The notes under the pieces were generated by a model. It was not told where the DNA came from, ran no database searches, and saw nothing but the letters and a program-made list of their open reading frames with translations. Both the position numbers and the translations under genes were made by a program. This document shows, piece after piece, positions 8,157-15,978 of a stretch of 64,000 nt of DNA. The stretch is from NCBI RefSeq assembly GCF_900187945.1, contig NZ_FYEH01000004.1, positions 124,001-188,000 of the forward strand. The letters run 5' to 3'. Position 1 is the first letter of the stretch, and each line of letters begins with the position of its first letter. This DNA comes from Arboricoccus pini. GTDB lineage: Bacteria > Pseudomonadota > Alphaproteobacteria > Geminicoccales > Geminicoccaceae.

Positions 8157-9490
8157 TATTGCGCCCGGGCGGCCGCGCTGCCGGTCGCCCGCCCCTCATA
8201 CATTGAGATACCGCGCAAAATATCGATCGCCCGCGCCAGCTGGTAGTCCTCGCTGTCGAGCGGATTGCCGGCTGTGTCGCCGCTTGGCGATTTTTGCGCA
8301 TCGGGCGAAGGCTTGTCGGTATTGACGAGGGCGCCCCTGAGATCGGCCTCGTGCCGGCCGCCGGTGTCGTCCTTCAAGGAGACCGACGCCTCGTGTACCT
8401 CGATATCGGGCGTGATGCCCTTGCCCTGGATCGAGGTCCCGGCCGGCGTGTAGTAGCGCGCCGTCGTCAACCGGATGGCGCCTTGGCCCGGGATCGGCAT
8501 GATCGTCTGCACGCTGCCCTTACCGAAGGACTGCGTGCCCATGATGATCGCGCGCCGATGATCCTGAAGCGCGCCGGCGACGATTTCCGAGGCACTGGCC
8601 GAGCCGCCATTGATGAGAACCACCATCGGCATTCCGTTCAGAATGTCGCCAGGCTTGGCGCTGAAGCGCTGGATGCTGTCGGGCCGCCGGCCGCGTGTCG
8701 AGACGATCTCGCCCTTGTCGATGAAGGTGTCGGCCACCGAGACGGCCTGATCCAAAAGACCGCCCGGATCGTTGCGCAGGTCGAGGACGAGCCCGCGCAT
8801 GTTGGGCCCGAGCTGCTTTTTCATCTCTTCGATCTTGTCGACCATGTTGGAGGTCGACTGCTCGGTGAACTGGGTGAGCCGGAGATAGGCGACGTCGCCC
8901 TCGACCTTGGCGCGCACCGGCGAGACCTTGATGACCGCACGGTTCAAGCTGACATTGATCGGGTCGTCATGGCCCTGACGGACCAGCGTCAATTGGATTT
9001 TGCTGTCGATCGGACCACGCATCTTCTCGACGGCATCATTGAGCGTCAGGCCCATCACCGCTTCGTTGTCGATCTGCGTGATGATGTCGCCCGCCTGGAT
9101 GCCCGCCTTCGAAGCCGGCGTATCGTCGATCGGCGAGACCACCTTGACGAGACCGTTATCCATCGTGACCTCGATGCCGAGGCCGCCGAACTCTCCCTTG
9201 GTCTGCACCTGCATGTCGCGATACTGGTCGGCATTCAGGTAGCTCGAATGCGGGTCGAGCGAGGTCAGCATGCCGTTGATCGCTGACTCGATCAGCTTCT
9301 GGTCGGAGACGGGCTCGACATATTCCGAGCGCACGCGCTCGAACACGTCCCCAAACAGCTTCAGGTTGCGAAACGTATCCGCCGGCGATGAGGGCTGCTC
9401 GGCACCCACGAGCACGTGTGGGGCCAGAGCCATGCCGGCCACCACACCTACCAACGCGACGCCGGAGAGCTTCATCCAGGATCTAGCCAT
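8156..9490 (-). CDS. ctpA: S41 family C-terminal processing protease
   Basis: A 444-residue envelope protease. An N-terminal hydrophobic segment (SGVALVGVVAGMALAPHVLV) acts as signal or anchor. A helical domain with LTSLDPHSSYL follows, then a PDZ domain (GGLGIEV, near residues 100-180) and the S41 protease domain with DLRNDPGGLL, the catalytic serine in GGSASASEIVAGAL and the catalytic lysine in FGKGSVQ. The tail after VSLKDD is hydrophilic. I start at ATG 9490, after two in-frame TTG codons. In many relatives an EnvC-type M23 peptidase gene precedes ctpA and a polysaccharide deacetylase follows it; both are absent, and gpmI ends about 200 bases upstream. Confidence 0.93.
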   Translation of the reverse strand: MARSWMKLSGVALVGVVAGMALAPHVLVGAEQPSSPADTFRNLKLFGDVFERVRSEYVEPVSDQKLIESAINGMLTSLDPHSSYLNADQYRDMQVQTKGEFGGLGIEVTMDNGLVKVVSPIDDTPASKAGIQAGDIITQIDNEAVMGLTLNDAVEKMRGPIDSKIQLTLVRQGHDDPINVSLNRAVIKVSPVRAKVEGDVAYLRLTQFTEQSTSNMVDKIEEMKKQLGPNMRGLVLDLRNDPGGLLDQAVSVADTFIDKGEIVSTRGRRPDSIQRFSAKPGDILNGMPMVVLINGGSASASEIVAGALQDHRRAIIMGTQSFGKGSVQTIMPIPGQGAIRLTTARYYTPAGTSIQGKGITPDIEVHEASVSLKDDTGGRHEADLRGALVNTDKPSPDAQKSPSGDTAGNPLDSEDYQLARAIDILRGISMYEGRATGSAAARAQ

Positions 9491-9695
9491 CAACAACCGA
9501 CCTCGCCCTTAAGATCCAAATCTCTGTCCCGCCCCTCCCAGGAGACGGGTCAGGTCGACGCTATCTGCCAACAGGCGCCGCGCCTAGCCACCAGCCCCGT
9601 TTTTCGACAAACGCTGGCCGTATCGGCCGGATTGACCATCGAATTCCTCGCCAACCTAGACGATAGGGCGCCCGGGGCCGGTCGATCAAGTCAGA

Positions 9696-11237
9696 TCATG
9701 CATGGCGCAGCAGCGATTGGCCACCCATGGCGGCGGGCTGCGGCTGACCCAAAAGTGCCAGGAGCGTCGGCGCCACGTCGGCCAGCCTGCCATCGCCAAG
9801 GCTGCTCCCTTTCGGCCCGCCAAGAAGCATGCAGGGCACCGGATTCAGGGTATGCGCCGTATGCGGCTCACCCGTCTCTGGATCGACCATCATCTCGCAA
9901 TTGCCATGATCGGCCGTGATGATCGCCGCCCCGCCCATGCTGGCCACGGCCTCCGCCACCCGCCCGAGACAGCCATCGACCGTCTCGACCGCCTCGATCG
10001 CGGCCGGGAGGCTGCCCGTGTGACCCACCATGTCGGGATTGGCGAAATTGATCAGGATGAAATCAAACCGGCCACTTCGAACCGCCTCGACGAATTTGTC
10101 GCAGAGCGTCGTTGCCGACATGGAGGGCTGCAGGTCGTAGGTCGCCACCTTGGGTGACGGCACCATGATCCGCTCCTCGCGCGCATAGGGCTCCTCGCGA
10201 CCGCCATTGAAGAAGAAGGTGACGTGGGGATATTTCTCCGTCTCCGCCATGCGAAGCTGCGCCAGACCCGCTTTGGCGATCACCTCGCCCATGAGGTCGT
10301 CCATGGATTGCGGCGGAAAGAGGGTGATCAGCAACCTGTCGAGACCCGCCGAATAGCTGGTCATGCCGGCCGCCACGGCGAGCTTGGGGGCGCGGCCGCG
10401 ATCAAAGCCGTCGAACGCCGGATCGACCAGGGCATCCAGGATTTCCCGGATGCGGTCGGCGCGGAAATTGAGGGAGAGCAGCGCATCCCCCGGCGCCATG
10501 CCGCCATAACCCTCGATCACCTGCGGCAGCACGAACTCGTCGCCCTTGTCGTTCGCATAGGCGGCCGAGAGCGCCGCCTCGAAGGAGGCCACACGCGGCC
10601 CCGCAGCATGCGCGATCGCCTCGTAGGCCAGGGCGACGCGCTCCCAGCGATGATCGCGGTCCATGGCATAATAGCGCCCTGAAATGGTGGCTGGCACGAT
10701 ACCGGGATCGCCCTTCAGGCCCGCCATGATCGCCGCCACATGGGCTTGGCCCGAACGGGGGGCCGTGTCGCGCCCGTCAGTGAAAATATGGAGGGCCACC
10801 TCGAGTCCGGCCTTACGCAGCAAATGCGCCACGCTGACCAGGTGATCTTGATGCCCATGCACGCCACCCGGGGATGCCAGTCCGACAAGATGCACCCGCC
10901 CGCTGCCGCTTTGTGCCTTGCCGACGAACTCACGGAAAGGCTGGCTCGCGGCCAAGGAGCCATCTTTCAAGGCAGCGCCGATGCGGGGCAGGTCCTGCAT
11001 CACGACCCGGCCGGCGCCAAGATTCATATGACCGACCTCGGAATTGCCGAACTGTTCCTCGGGCAGACCGACATTCGGACCGTCGGTGCGCAGAAAGCTG
11101 TGCGGCAGGCTGGCCCAGAGGCGATCGAAATTCGGCGTGCGCGCCTGACGAACGGCATTGTTCGCCTCTTCCTCGCGCCAGCCCCAGCCATCCAGGACGC
11201 ACAGGACCACAGGCCTGCCACTCAAACCCTCACTCAT
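9696..11237 (-). CDS. gpmI: 2,3-bisphosphoglycerate-independent phosphoglycerate mutase
   Basis: A 513-residue enzyme of glycolysis and gluconeogenesis that interconverts 3- and 2-phosphoglycerate with two manganese ions. The alkaline phosphatase-like fold is evident: VVLCVLDGWG at the start (metal-binding Asp), GNSEVGHMNLGAGR with the phosphorylated serine near residue 64, HIFTDGRDT, NFRADRIRE, and the C-terminal metal sites in NFANPDMVGHTG and ITADHGNCE. Length is normal for the family. AGAGGA precedes the start. The order gpmI-ctpA-rppH on one strand matches the alphaproteobacterial neighbourhood, although a 205-base gap separates gpmI from ctpA. Confidence 0.96.
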   Translation of the reverse strand: MSEGLSGRPVVLCVLDGWGWREEEANNAVRQARTPNFDRLWASLPHSFLRTDGPNVGLPEEQFGNSEVGHMNLGAGRVVMQDLPRIGAALKDGSLAASQPFREFVGKAQSGSGRVHLVGLASPGGVHGHQDHLVSVAHLLRKAGLEVALHIFTDGRDTAPRSGQAHVAAIMAGLKGDPGIVPATISGRYYAMDRDHRWERVALAYEAIAHAAGPRVASFEAALSAAYANDKGDEFVLPQVIEGYGGMAPGDALLSLNFRADRIREILDALVDPAFDGFDRGRAPKLAVAAGMTSYSAGLDRLLITLFPPQSMDDLMGEVIAKAGLAQLRMAETEKYPHVTFFFNGGREEPYAREERIMVPSPKVATYDLQPSMSATTLCDKFVEAVRSGRFDFILINFANPDMVGHTGSLPAAIEAVETVDGCLGRVAEAVASMGGAAIITADHGNCEMMVDPETGEPHTAHTLNPVPCMLLGGPKGSSLGDGRLADVAPTLLALLGQPQPAAMGGQSLLRHA

Positions 11238-11296
11238 CGCCTATCCTCTTCGATGCGATCGCAGCCGGGATTGCCTCCCGGCGAAATTAAGGCTGC

Positions 11297-11860
11297 CTAG
11301 ACTCCGGGCAGCATGCGACGCAGCACGCCGTCCCTCAGCAGATAATGATGCACCAGCGCCGCCAGCGCGTGCACGCCCGCCAGCACGATGATCGTCCAGG
11401 CCACATAATTGTGCAGCATGCCGAACGTGCTGCGATAGGCGGATGGATCCGTCAGGATCTGCGGCACGTCGAAAATCTTGAAAAAGGTGAACTCCTCCAC
11501 CTGCGCCCAACGGAAAGCCCAGCCCAGGACCAACTGCAAGACAAGGAGCACGTAGAAAAGATGATGCAGCCCGCGTGCTGCCCGGTCGATCACCCCCCTG
11601 CCGGTCAGCGGCAGCCGGCGGCCGGCCGTGGCCTTCCACAACAACCTGAAGACGAGGACGGCCGTCAGCAGGATGCCGAAGGAAACGTGAAATACCTGGA
11701 GCTGATGGCGCAGCCACGTCCCGCGCGGCAGGAAACCCCAGACCTCCGCCATCACGAAAAGTAGGACGACGAGCAGCGCTGTCAGCCAATGCAGGCCGAT
11801 CGTCACGCCATCGTACCGTTCTACCAGCCGTGTCTCGCCAGCTCCAACCCGCTCTGCCAT
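11297..11860 (-). CDS. Cytochrome b561 family protein
   Basis: A 187-residue integral membrane di-heme cytochrome with four hydrophobic segments (about residues 22-40, 52-72, 95-115 and 150-175). Histidines that can ligate heme are present in GLHWLTALL, QLQVFHVSFG, GLHHLFYVL and FGMLHNYVAW / VLAGVHALAALVHHYLL. Members pass electrons from the quinone pool to periplasmic partners; the partner is unknown. GGAGG is fourteen bases before the ATG, and a 10-bp stem lies immediately upstream with its 3' arm ending in that GGA. A small inverted repeat (GCCGGGA/TCCCGGC, 11264-11282) lies beyond its 3' end, just before gpmI. Confidence 0.9.
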   Translation of the reverse strand: MAERVGAGETRLVERYDGVTIGLHWLTALLVVLLFVMAEVWGFLPRGTWLRHQLQVFHVSFGILLTAVLVFRLLWKATAGRRLPLTGRGVIDRAARGLHHLFYVLLVLQLVLGWAFRWAQVEEFTFFKIFDVPQILTDPSAYRSTFGMLHNYVAWTIIVLAGVHALAALVHHYLLRDGVLRRMLPGV

Positions 11861-11872
11861 GCTCAGTATTCC

Positions 11873-11902
11873 TCCAGCGGCTCACGCGGCAAAGCCGCTG
11901 GA
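11873..11902 (-). promoter_or_regulatory. Stem-loop overlapping the cytochrome b561 ribosome binding region
   Basis: TCCAGCGGCT (11873-11882) and AGCCGCTGGA (11893-11902) form a perfect 10-bp stem with a 10-base loop, ending about 12 bases before the cytochrome b561 ATG on the minus strand. One arm contains the first bases of the GGAGG ribosome binding site. It could be the terminator of the upstream LLM gene or could mask the ribosome binding site; there is no T-run. Confidence 0.45.
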
Positions 11903-11957
11903 CAAGGTGAAAGGGACAAGGCCGCCCTGGCGTCAAGCGCTATGCCGCCCTGCCTTC

Positions 11958-12020
11958 CATGCGCGAGGATCATCGCTCCATGCGCCAGGATCATCACTCC
12001 TCGCGCCAGGGTCACCGCCA
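11958..12020. repeat. 21-bp direct tandem repeat, three copies
   Basis: Units begin at 11958, 11979 and 12000. The first two differ at only two of 21 positions (CATGCGCSAGGATCATCRCTC) and the third is more diverged. The array covers the stop codon of the LLM oxidoreductase gene (12012-12014) and the spacer before cytochrome b561. Confidence 0.6.
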
Positions 12021-13040
12021 CCCCATGGCCGGGGCCACATGGGTCAAGATCGCCTCGATGACGTGAATATTGTAGTCGACGCCCAATTGGTTCGGCACCG
12101 TCAGCAGCAAGGTGTCCGCCTCGGCGATCGCCTCATCCTGCCGCAGCTGCTCGACCAGGCGCTCAGGCTCGGCGGCATAGCTCCGGCCGAAGATCGCCCG
12201 CGTCTTCTCGTCGATGAAGCCCACATGGTCGTCATCCGACCCGCTTTGGCCGAAATAAGCGCGGTCTCGATCATCCATCAGGGCGAAGATGCTCCGGCTC
12301 ACCGAGACACGCGGCACGCGCGCATGCCCGGCCTCCTTCCAGGCCAGGCGATAGGCTCGGATCTGGGCTGCCTGCTGAACATGAAAGGGCTCGCCGGTCT
12401 CGTCGTCCTTCAAGGTTGAACTCTGCAGGTTCATGCCGGCCTTGGCCGCCCATACCGCCGTCGCGTTCGAGCCGGCACCCCACCAGATCCGCTCGCGCAA
12501 CCCTTCTGAATGAGGCTCGACCCGCAAGAGACCCGGTGGGTTGGGGAACATCGGTCGCGGATTCGGCCGGGCAAACCCCTCTCCGCGCAAGACCTCGAGA
12601 AACGCTTCCGCATGCCGCCGACCCATCTCGGCGTCGCTTTGCCCCTCCGCCGGCCGATAGCCGAAATAACTCCATCCATCGATCACCTGCTCGGGCGAGC
12701 CTCGGCTGATGCCCAGTTGCAAGCGACCGCCCGAAATCAGATCCGCCGCCCCTGCATCCTCAGCCATGTAGAGCGGATTCTCATAGCGCATGTCGATCAC
12801 GGCGGTGCCGATCTCGATCCGCTTGGTTCGCGCCCCCACCGCCGCCAGCAGCGGAAACGGCGCGGCCAGCTGCCGGGCGAAATGATGCACGCGAAAATAA
12901 GCCCCGTCCGCCCCCAGCGCTTCGGCCGCCACGGCGAGCTCGATCGACTGCATAAGCGCATCGCCAGCCGAACGCGTCCGCGACTGCGGCGACGGCGTCC
13001 AATGGCCAAATGACAAAAACCCGATCTTTTTCACGCCCAT
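12012..13040 (-). CDS. LLM class flavin-dependent oxidoreductase (luciferase-like)
   Basis: A 342-residue TIM-barrel flavoprotein of the bacterial luciferase superfamily. It begins KKIGFLSFGHW, and ALGADGAYFRVHHFARQLA near residue 45 is the luciferase-like motif in which the usual E-H pair reads R-V-H-H. IEIGTAVIDMRYENPLYMAEDAGAADLISGGRLQLGISRGS is summarised by its parts IEIGTAV, DLISGGR and LGISRGS, all typical. It probably oxidises a small molecule with reduced flavin; the substrate is unknown. An upstream extension is possible in frame but reads as non-coding arginine/serine-rich text, so I start at ATG 13040. Confidence 0.88.
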   Translation of the reverse strand: MGVKKIGFLSFGHWTPSPQSRTRSAGDALMQSIELAVAAEALGADGAYFRVHHFARQLAAPFPLLAAVGARTKRIEIGTAVIDMRYENPLYMAEDAGAADLISGGRLQLGISRGSPEQVIDGWSYFGYRPAEGQSDAEMGRRHAEAFLEVLRGEGFARPNPRPMFPNPPGLLRVEPHSEGLRERIWWGAGSNATAVWAAKAGMNLQSSTLKDDETGEPFHVQQAAQIRAYRLAWKEAGHARVPRVSVSRSIFALMDDRDRAYFGQSGSDDDHVGFIDEKTRAIFGRSYAAEPERLVEQLRQDEAIAEADTLLLTVPNQLGVDYNIHVIEAILTHVAPAMGWR

Positions 13041-13129
13041 CCTGCCCGTCCCAAAACCAACCGACCGCCCATGGCGACAAGAGACACTACGCGCCCGATG
13101 GGAATGGCACAAAGGCAAGGGCGTGAGGA

Positions 13130-13173
13130 GGAAGCCTTCGGCGACCAGGAGGCACCGCCTCCTGGACCTGGGG
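13130..13173 (-). repeat. 44-bp hairpin repeat, copy A (REP-like), minus orientation
   Basis: The core at 13145-13165 is a perfect 9-bp stem (CCAGGAGGC / GCCTCCTGG) with loop ACC. Read on the minus strand it matches copy B at 14071-14114 over the whole 44 bases, with about six differences; the difference in the stem is compensatory (A-T here, G-C there), and the loop reads GGT in both. Copies A and B lie in opposite orientation on either side of the orphan gene at 13250-14020. Confidence 0.65.
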
Positions 13174-13249
13174 GCGATGGGTGGGTCGGACAGCGGGCGG
13201 CGCATGAGAGCTATTGTATAAGGACTATATTCCCTGTACAGTGGGCCCC

Positions 13250-14020
13250 ATGGACTGGACCGATCGCCTCGCCCCCAAGCCGCCACGGCGCCGCTACCCC
13301 TTCTGGGCCAGGCGCGACCGCAGGCGCACGGCCCAGGCCATGGCGGCCGGACGCAGTGCCGAGGAGATGGCGCTCGTCAATCGCGTGCCCGTCATGGAAG
13401 TCGAGAAGCTGCTCCGGGATGAGGAATTCCAGGAGCTGCTTCGGCATTACAGCGCGGTGGCATCGCTCCCTTATGAGGAGCGCATCGCCCGGCTGGCGCC
13501 CCTGGCGCTCTCCATCCTGGAGATGGGGCTGGAGACGGGCGACATGCGGGTCGCCATGTTCGTCCTCCATGAGCAGCACCGGGGCCGCGATCCGGCCCGG
13601 AGCATGGCCGAGCGCTTCGTCGCCCGGGCCGAGGCCGCCGCGCGGGAGACGCAGCCCAGGCCCGAGCGTCGCCTACCCGTACCGCCGGCCGAGCCGCGCC
13701 AGCCGCCGGGCGACTGGAGCCATTGCGCGGCGATACCCGAGCACCAGGAGGAGGCGGAAGCGCTGGCCCTGGCCGATCTGCGCCGGGTGGCGCGGGACAA
13801 CCGGGCTGAGCTGAACCGGCTGGCGGACAAGCTGGCGTCCGAGGCCGAGCGGATGGGTACAGGTCTCGGGCCGAACGCCTTGCCCTCGCTTCGCCTTGAG
13901 GCGGTGGCACGAGGTGTGGCGCGGTACTGGCACGAGCGGCCGGCGGAGAGCATGCAGGCGGCGATACGCTTGCAGGGTGCGAGGAAGATCGGCCGCTACG
14001 GGACCGGCCCGCCCTCGTGA
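13250..14020 (+). CDS. Orphan hypothetical protein between inverted hairpin repeats
   Basis: A 256-residue soluble, strongly charged protein that I do not recognise. The N-terminus (MDWTDRLAPKPPRRRYPF) is basic. Residues ~25-55 (AEEMALVNRVPVMEVEKLL) could form a helix-turn-helix reminiscent of small terminase or other DNA-binding proteins, which is only a resemblance. A second helical block (LALSILEMGLETGDMRVAMFVLHEQ) follows, then a proline/arginine-rich linker and a C-terminal helical region. An in-frame TTG at 13214 would add 12 residues, but the ATG at 13250 gives the more protein-like start. An AT-rich patch with TATATT (13226-13231) about 19 bases upstream could be the -10 element, giving a nearly leaderless message; no ribosome binding site is seen. 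Confidence 0.6.
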   Translation: MDWTDRLAPKPPRRRYPFWARRDRRRTAQAMAAGRSAEEMALVNRVPVMEVEKLLRDEEFQELLRHYSAVASLPYEERIARLAPLALSILEMGLETGDMRVAMFVLHEQHRGRDPARSMAERFVARAEAAARETQPRPERRLPVPPAEPRQPPGDWSHCAAIPEHQEEAEALALADLRRVARDNRAELNRLADKLASEAERMGTGLGPNALPSLRLEAVARGVARYWHERPAESMQAAIRLQGARKIGRYGTGPPS

Positions 14021-14070
14021 TGGTGGCCGCCTGAAACCCGGACCTCACCCGCACTGGCAACCCCGCCCCA

Positions 14071-14114
14071 CCCCGGGTCCAGGGGGCGGTGCCCCCTGGC
14101 CGCCGGAGGCATCC
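14071..14114 (+). repeat. 44-bp hairpin repeat, copy B (REP-like), plus orientation
   Basis: The core at 14079-14099 is a perfect 9-bp stem (CCAGGGGGC / GCCCCCTGG) with loop GGT. It is preceded by CCCCGGGT and followed by CCGCCGGAGGC. It is the inverted partner of copy A at 13130-13173. A weaker partial copy (GGGGGCAGCCGGAGGC) appears near 14154-14169. Confidence 0.65.
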
Positions 14115-14390
14115 CTGCTGTCTCGCAGCGAGACGGCGATCATCAGATCGCCGGGGGCAGCCGGAGGCTTTGCATCTCCTCGGGCGAGACGGTCCATCGA
14201 CTGGCACTGTGGTCATGTCGGTCGCGCATTGGCCGGCATGGATCGGCGTTGCCAAATGGAGCCGAAGGTGCGCCGAGACATCGCCTGGAACGGGCTCTAC
14301 GTCCACCTCACGTCCGACTAGGGCCGCTATTTCAACGACATCGCACGTCTGCTGCTCTGACGGGGGCGCCGCCCCGCCCCGAGCGCATGG
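14115..14390. other. Spacer without a supportable gene
   Basis: This stretch holds short G/C-rich repeats related to copy B, and a forward reading frame (14238-14321, product ending NGLYVHLTSD) that continues past its stop in a protein-like way (GRYFNDIARLLL). It may be a fragment of a decayed gene, but I cannot name it. A GGGG/CCCC hairpin at 14361-14376 may end the minus-strand operon that finishes at 14391. Confidence 0.3.
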
Positions 14391-14483
14391 CTAGCCGAAC
14401 AAAGCCGAGGCGTTGATGACGGTCATGATGACGCCGAAGGCAAGGGGGATGCCGACGACGAGCCAGCGAAGGGCGAGGTTCAT
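14391..14483 (-). CDS. MFS transporter small subunit (30 residues)
   Basis: A very short gene encoding one hydrophobic helix with the pattern LRWLVVGIPLAFGVIMTVI. This matches the W-x-x-VGIPL-x-x-GV-x-x-T motif of the tiny proteins that sit directly after OFA-type (oxalate/formate antiporter-like) MFS genes and are annotated as MFS transporter small subunits. It starts three bases after the stop of the MFS gene on the same strand, so translation is almost certainly coupled. Role inferred from the family: a partner helix of the transporter in the inner membrane. Confidence 0.75.
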   Translation of the reverse strand: MNLALRWLVVGIPLAFGVIMTVINASALFG

Positions 14484-14486
14484 GGG

Positions 14487-15893
14487 TCAGCTCCGGCCAA
14501 AGGCGACATTGCTCGGGTTGAGGGGGCGGCCCTCGTCGTCCAGGGGGGCCTGATCGTCGTGATGGTGGTGCGACGCCACTGGCCGGACGAGCAGGTTGCA
14601 GACGAAGCCGACGGCGAGCAGGCCCGCCATGATATACATGGTGAAGGTGTAGGCATCGGCCTTGGCCACGCCCGAGGCCAGCTGGTAGTCGCGGATATAG
14701 TTGACGAGGACGGGTCCGAGGATGCCCGCGACCGACCAGGCGGTCAAAAGGCGGCCATGGATGGCACCCACGTGCATGGTGCCGAACATGTCTTTCAGAT
14801 AGGCCGGGATGGTGGAGAAGCCGCCGCCATACATTGAAAGGATGACGGCGTAGCAGCAGACGAAGAGGACGATGTTGCCGGTATGTCCGGTCCAGGGCAC
14901 CAGGGCGTAGAGGACGATGCCCAGGAGGAAATAGATGGCGTAGGTGGTCTTGCGACCGAGATAGTCCGAGGCCGAGGACCAGAAGAATCGGCCCGCCATG
15001 TTGAAGAGGCTGAGGAGGCCGACGAAGCCGGCGGCCGCGGATGCGGTGATGACGCCCGGGAACATTTCCTGGCTCATGGCCGAGGCTTGGCCAAGGACGC
15101 CGATGCCGGCTGTGACATTCAGGCAAAGGACACCCCAGAGCAGCCAGAATTGCGGGGTGCGAATGGCCGTGTCGGCGTGGACATGGGCCTTGGTGATCAT
15201 GGCCGTGGCCTTGACCGGTGGGGTCCAGCCTTCGGGCTTCCAGTCAGTGGCGGGCACGCGGATGGTGACGACGCCAAAGAGCATGAGGGCGAAATAGAGG
15301 ATGCCCATGACGACGAAAGTCTGTGCGACGCCGACGTCGGTCGGGCTGGCGAAGTAGCGCATCAGCCAGACGGCGAGCGGCGAGCCGATCATGGCACCGC
15401 CGCCAAAGCCCATGATGGCCAGGCCTGTCGCCATGCCCGGGCGGTCCGGGAACCATTTCATGAGCGTGGAGACGGGCGAGATATAGCCAAGGCCCAGGCC
15501 GATGCCGCCCAGGGCGCCATAGCCCAGATAGACGAGCCAGAGGGAATGAATGGAGATGCCGTAGGCGCCGACGAAGAAGCCGCCGGCAAAGCAGCAGGCG
15601 GCCGCCAGCATGGAGCGGCGTGGACCGCCCTCCTCGACCCACCGGCCGAAAATGGCGGCCGAGAGGCCGAGAAAGGCGATGGCGATGGAAAAAATCCAGC
15701 CAATGTCGGTAAGCTTCCAGTCGTCGGGTGTCGACTGGGTGATACCCAGGAGCCTGGTCATCGGCAGGTTGAAGACGCTGAACGCGTAGACCTGACCGAT
15801 GCAGAGGTGAATTGCCAACGCCGCCGGCGGCACGAGCCAGCGATTGTAGCCGGGCGGTGCCACGATGCGCTCGCGCGAGAGGAGTCCTGCCAT
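14487..15893 (-). CDS. OFA family MFS transporter (oxalate/formate antiporter-like)
   Basis: A 468-residue inner-membrane transporter with twelve hydrophobic segments. It opens with a short basic leader (MAGLLSRERIV) and the segment AIHLCIGQVYAFSVF, typical of the OFA family. Other family marks are GGIGLGLGYISPVSTLMKWF, PDRPGMATGLAIMGFGGGA and GRFFWSSASDYLGRK. OFA transporters carry small carboxylates in exchange or with protons; the substrate here is unknown. The tail is histidine/aspartate-rich (HHHHDD). I start at ATG 15893, because 130 additional in-frame residues upstream overlap the kinase gene and read as shadow sequence. It lies 85 bases after the xylulokinase gene and is followed by its small subunit. 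Confidence 0.9.
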   Translation of the reverse strand: MAGLLSRERIVAPPGYNRWLVPPAALAIHLCIGQVYAFSVFNLPMTRLLGITQSTPDDWKLTDIGWIFSIAIAFLGLSAAIFGRWVEEGGPRRSMLAAACCFAGGFFVGAYGISIHSLWLVYLGYGALGGIGLGLGYISPVSTLMKWFPDRPGMATGLAIMGFGGGAMIGSPLAVWLMRYFASPTDVGVAQTFVVMGILYFALMLFGVVTIRVPATDWKPEGWTPPVKATAMITKAHVHADTAIRTPQFWLLWGVLCLNVTAGIGVLGQASAMSQEMFPGVITASAAAGFVGLLSLFNMAGRFFWSSASDYLGRKTTYAIYFLLGIVLYALVPWTGHTGNIVLFVCCYAVILSMYGGGFSTIPAYLKDMFGTMHVGAIHGRLLTAWSVAGILGPVLVNYIRDYQLASGVAKADAYTFTMYIMAGLLAVGFVCNLLVRPVASHHHHDDQAPLDDEGRPLNPSNVAFGRS

Positions 15894-15978
15894 GGATCGC
15901 GTAGCCTCCGGTGTCCTTATTCTCCCCTCTTTTATTGTGGTGGGGAAGGAAAAGGCAACGCGCGATGGCGGCCTTGGC

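Noticed and set aside
13234-13241. CTGTACAG palindrome as an SOS (LexA) site
   Set aside because: It is too short and does not match the alphaproteobacterial GTTC-N7-GTTC site.
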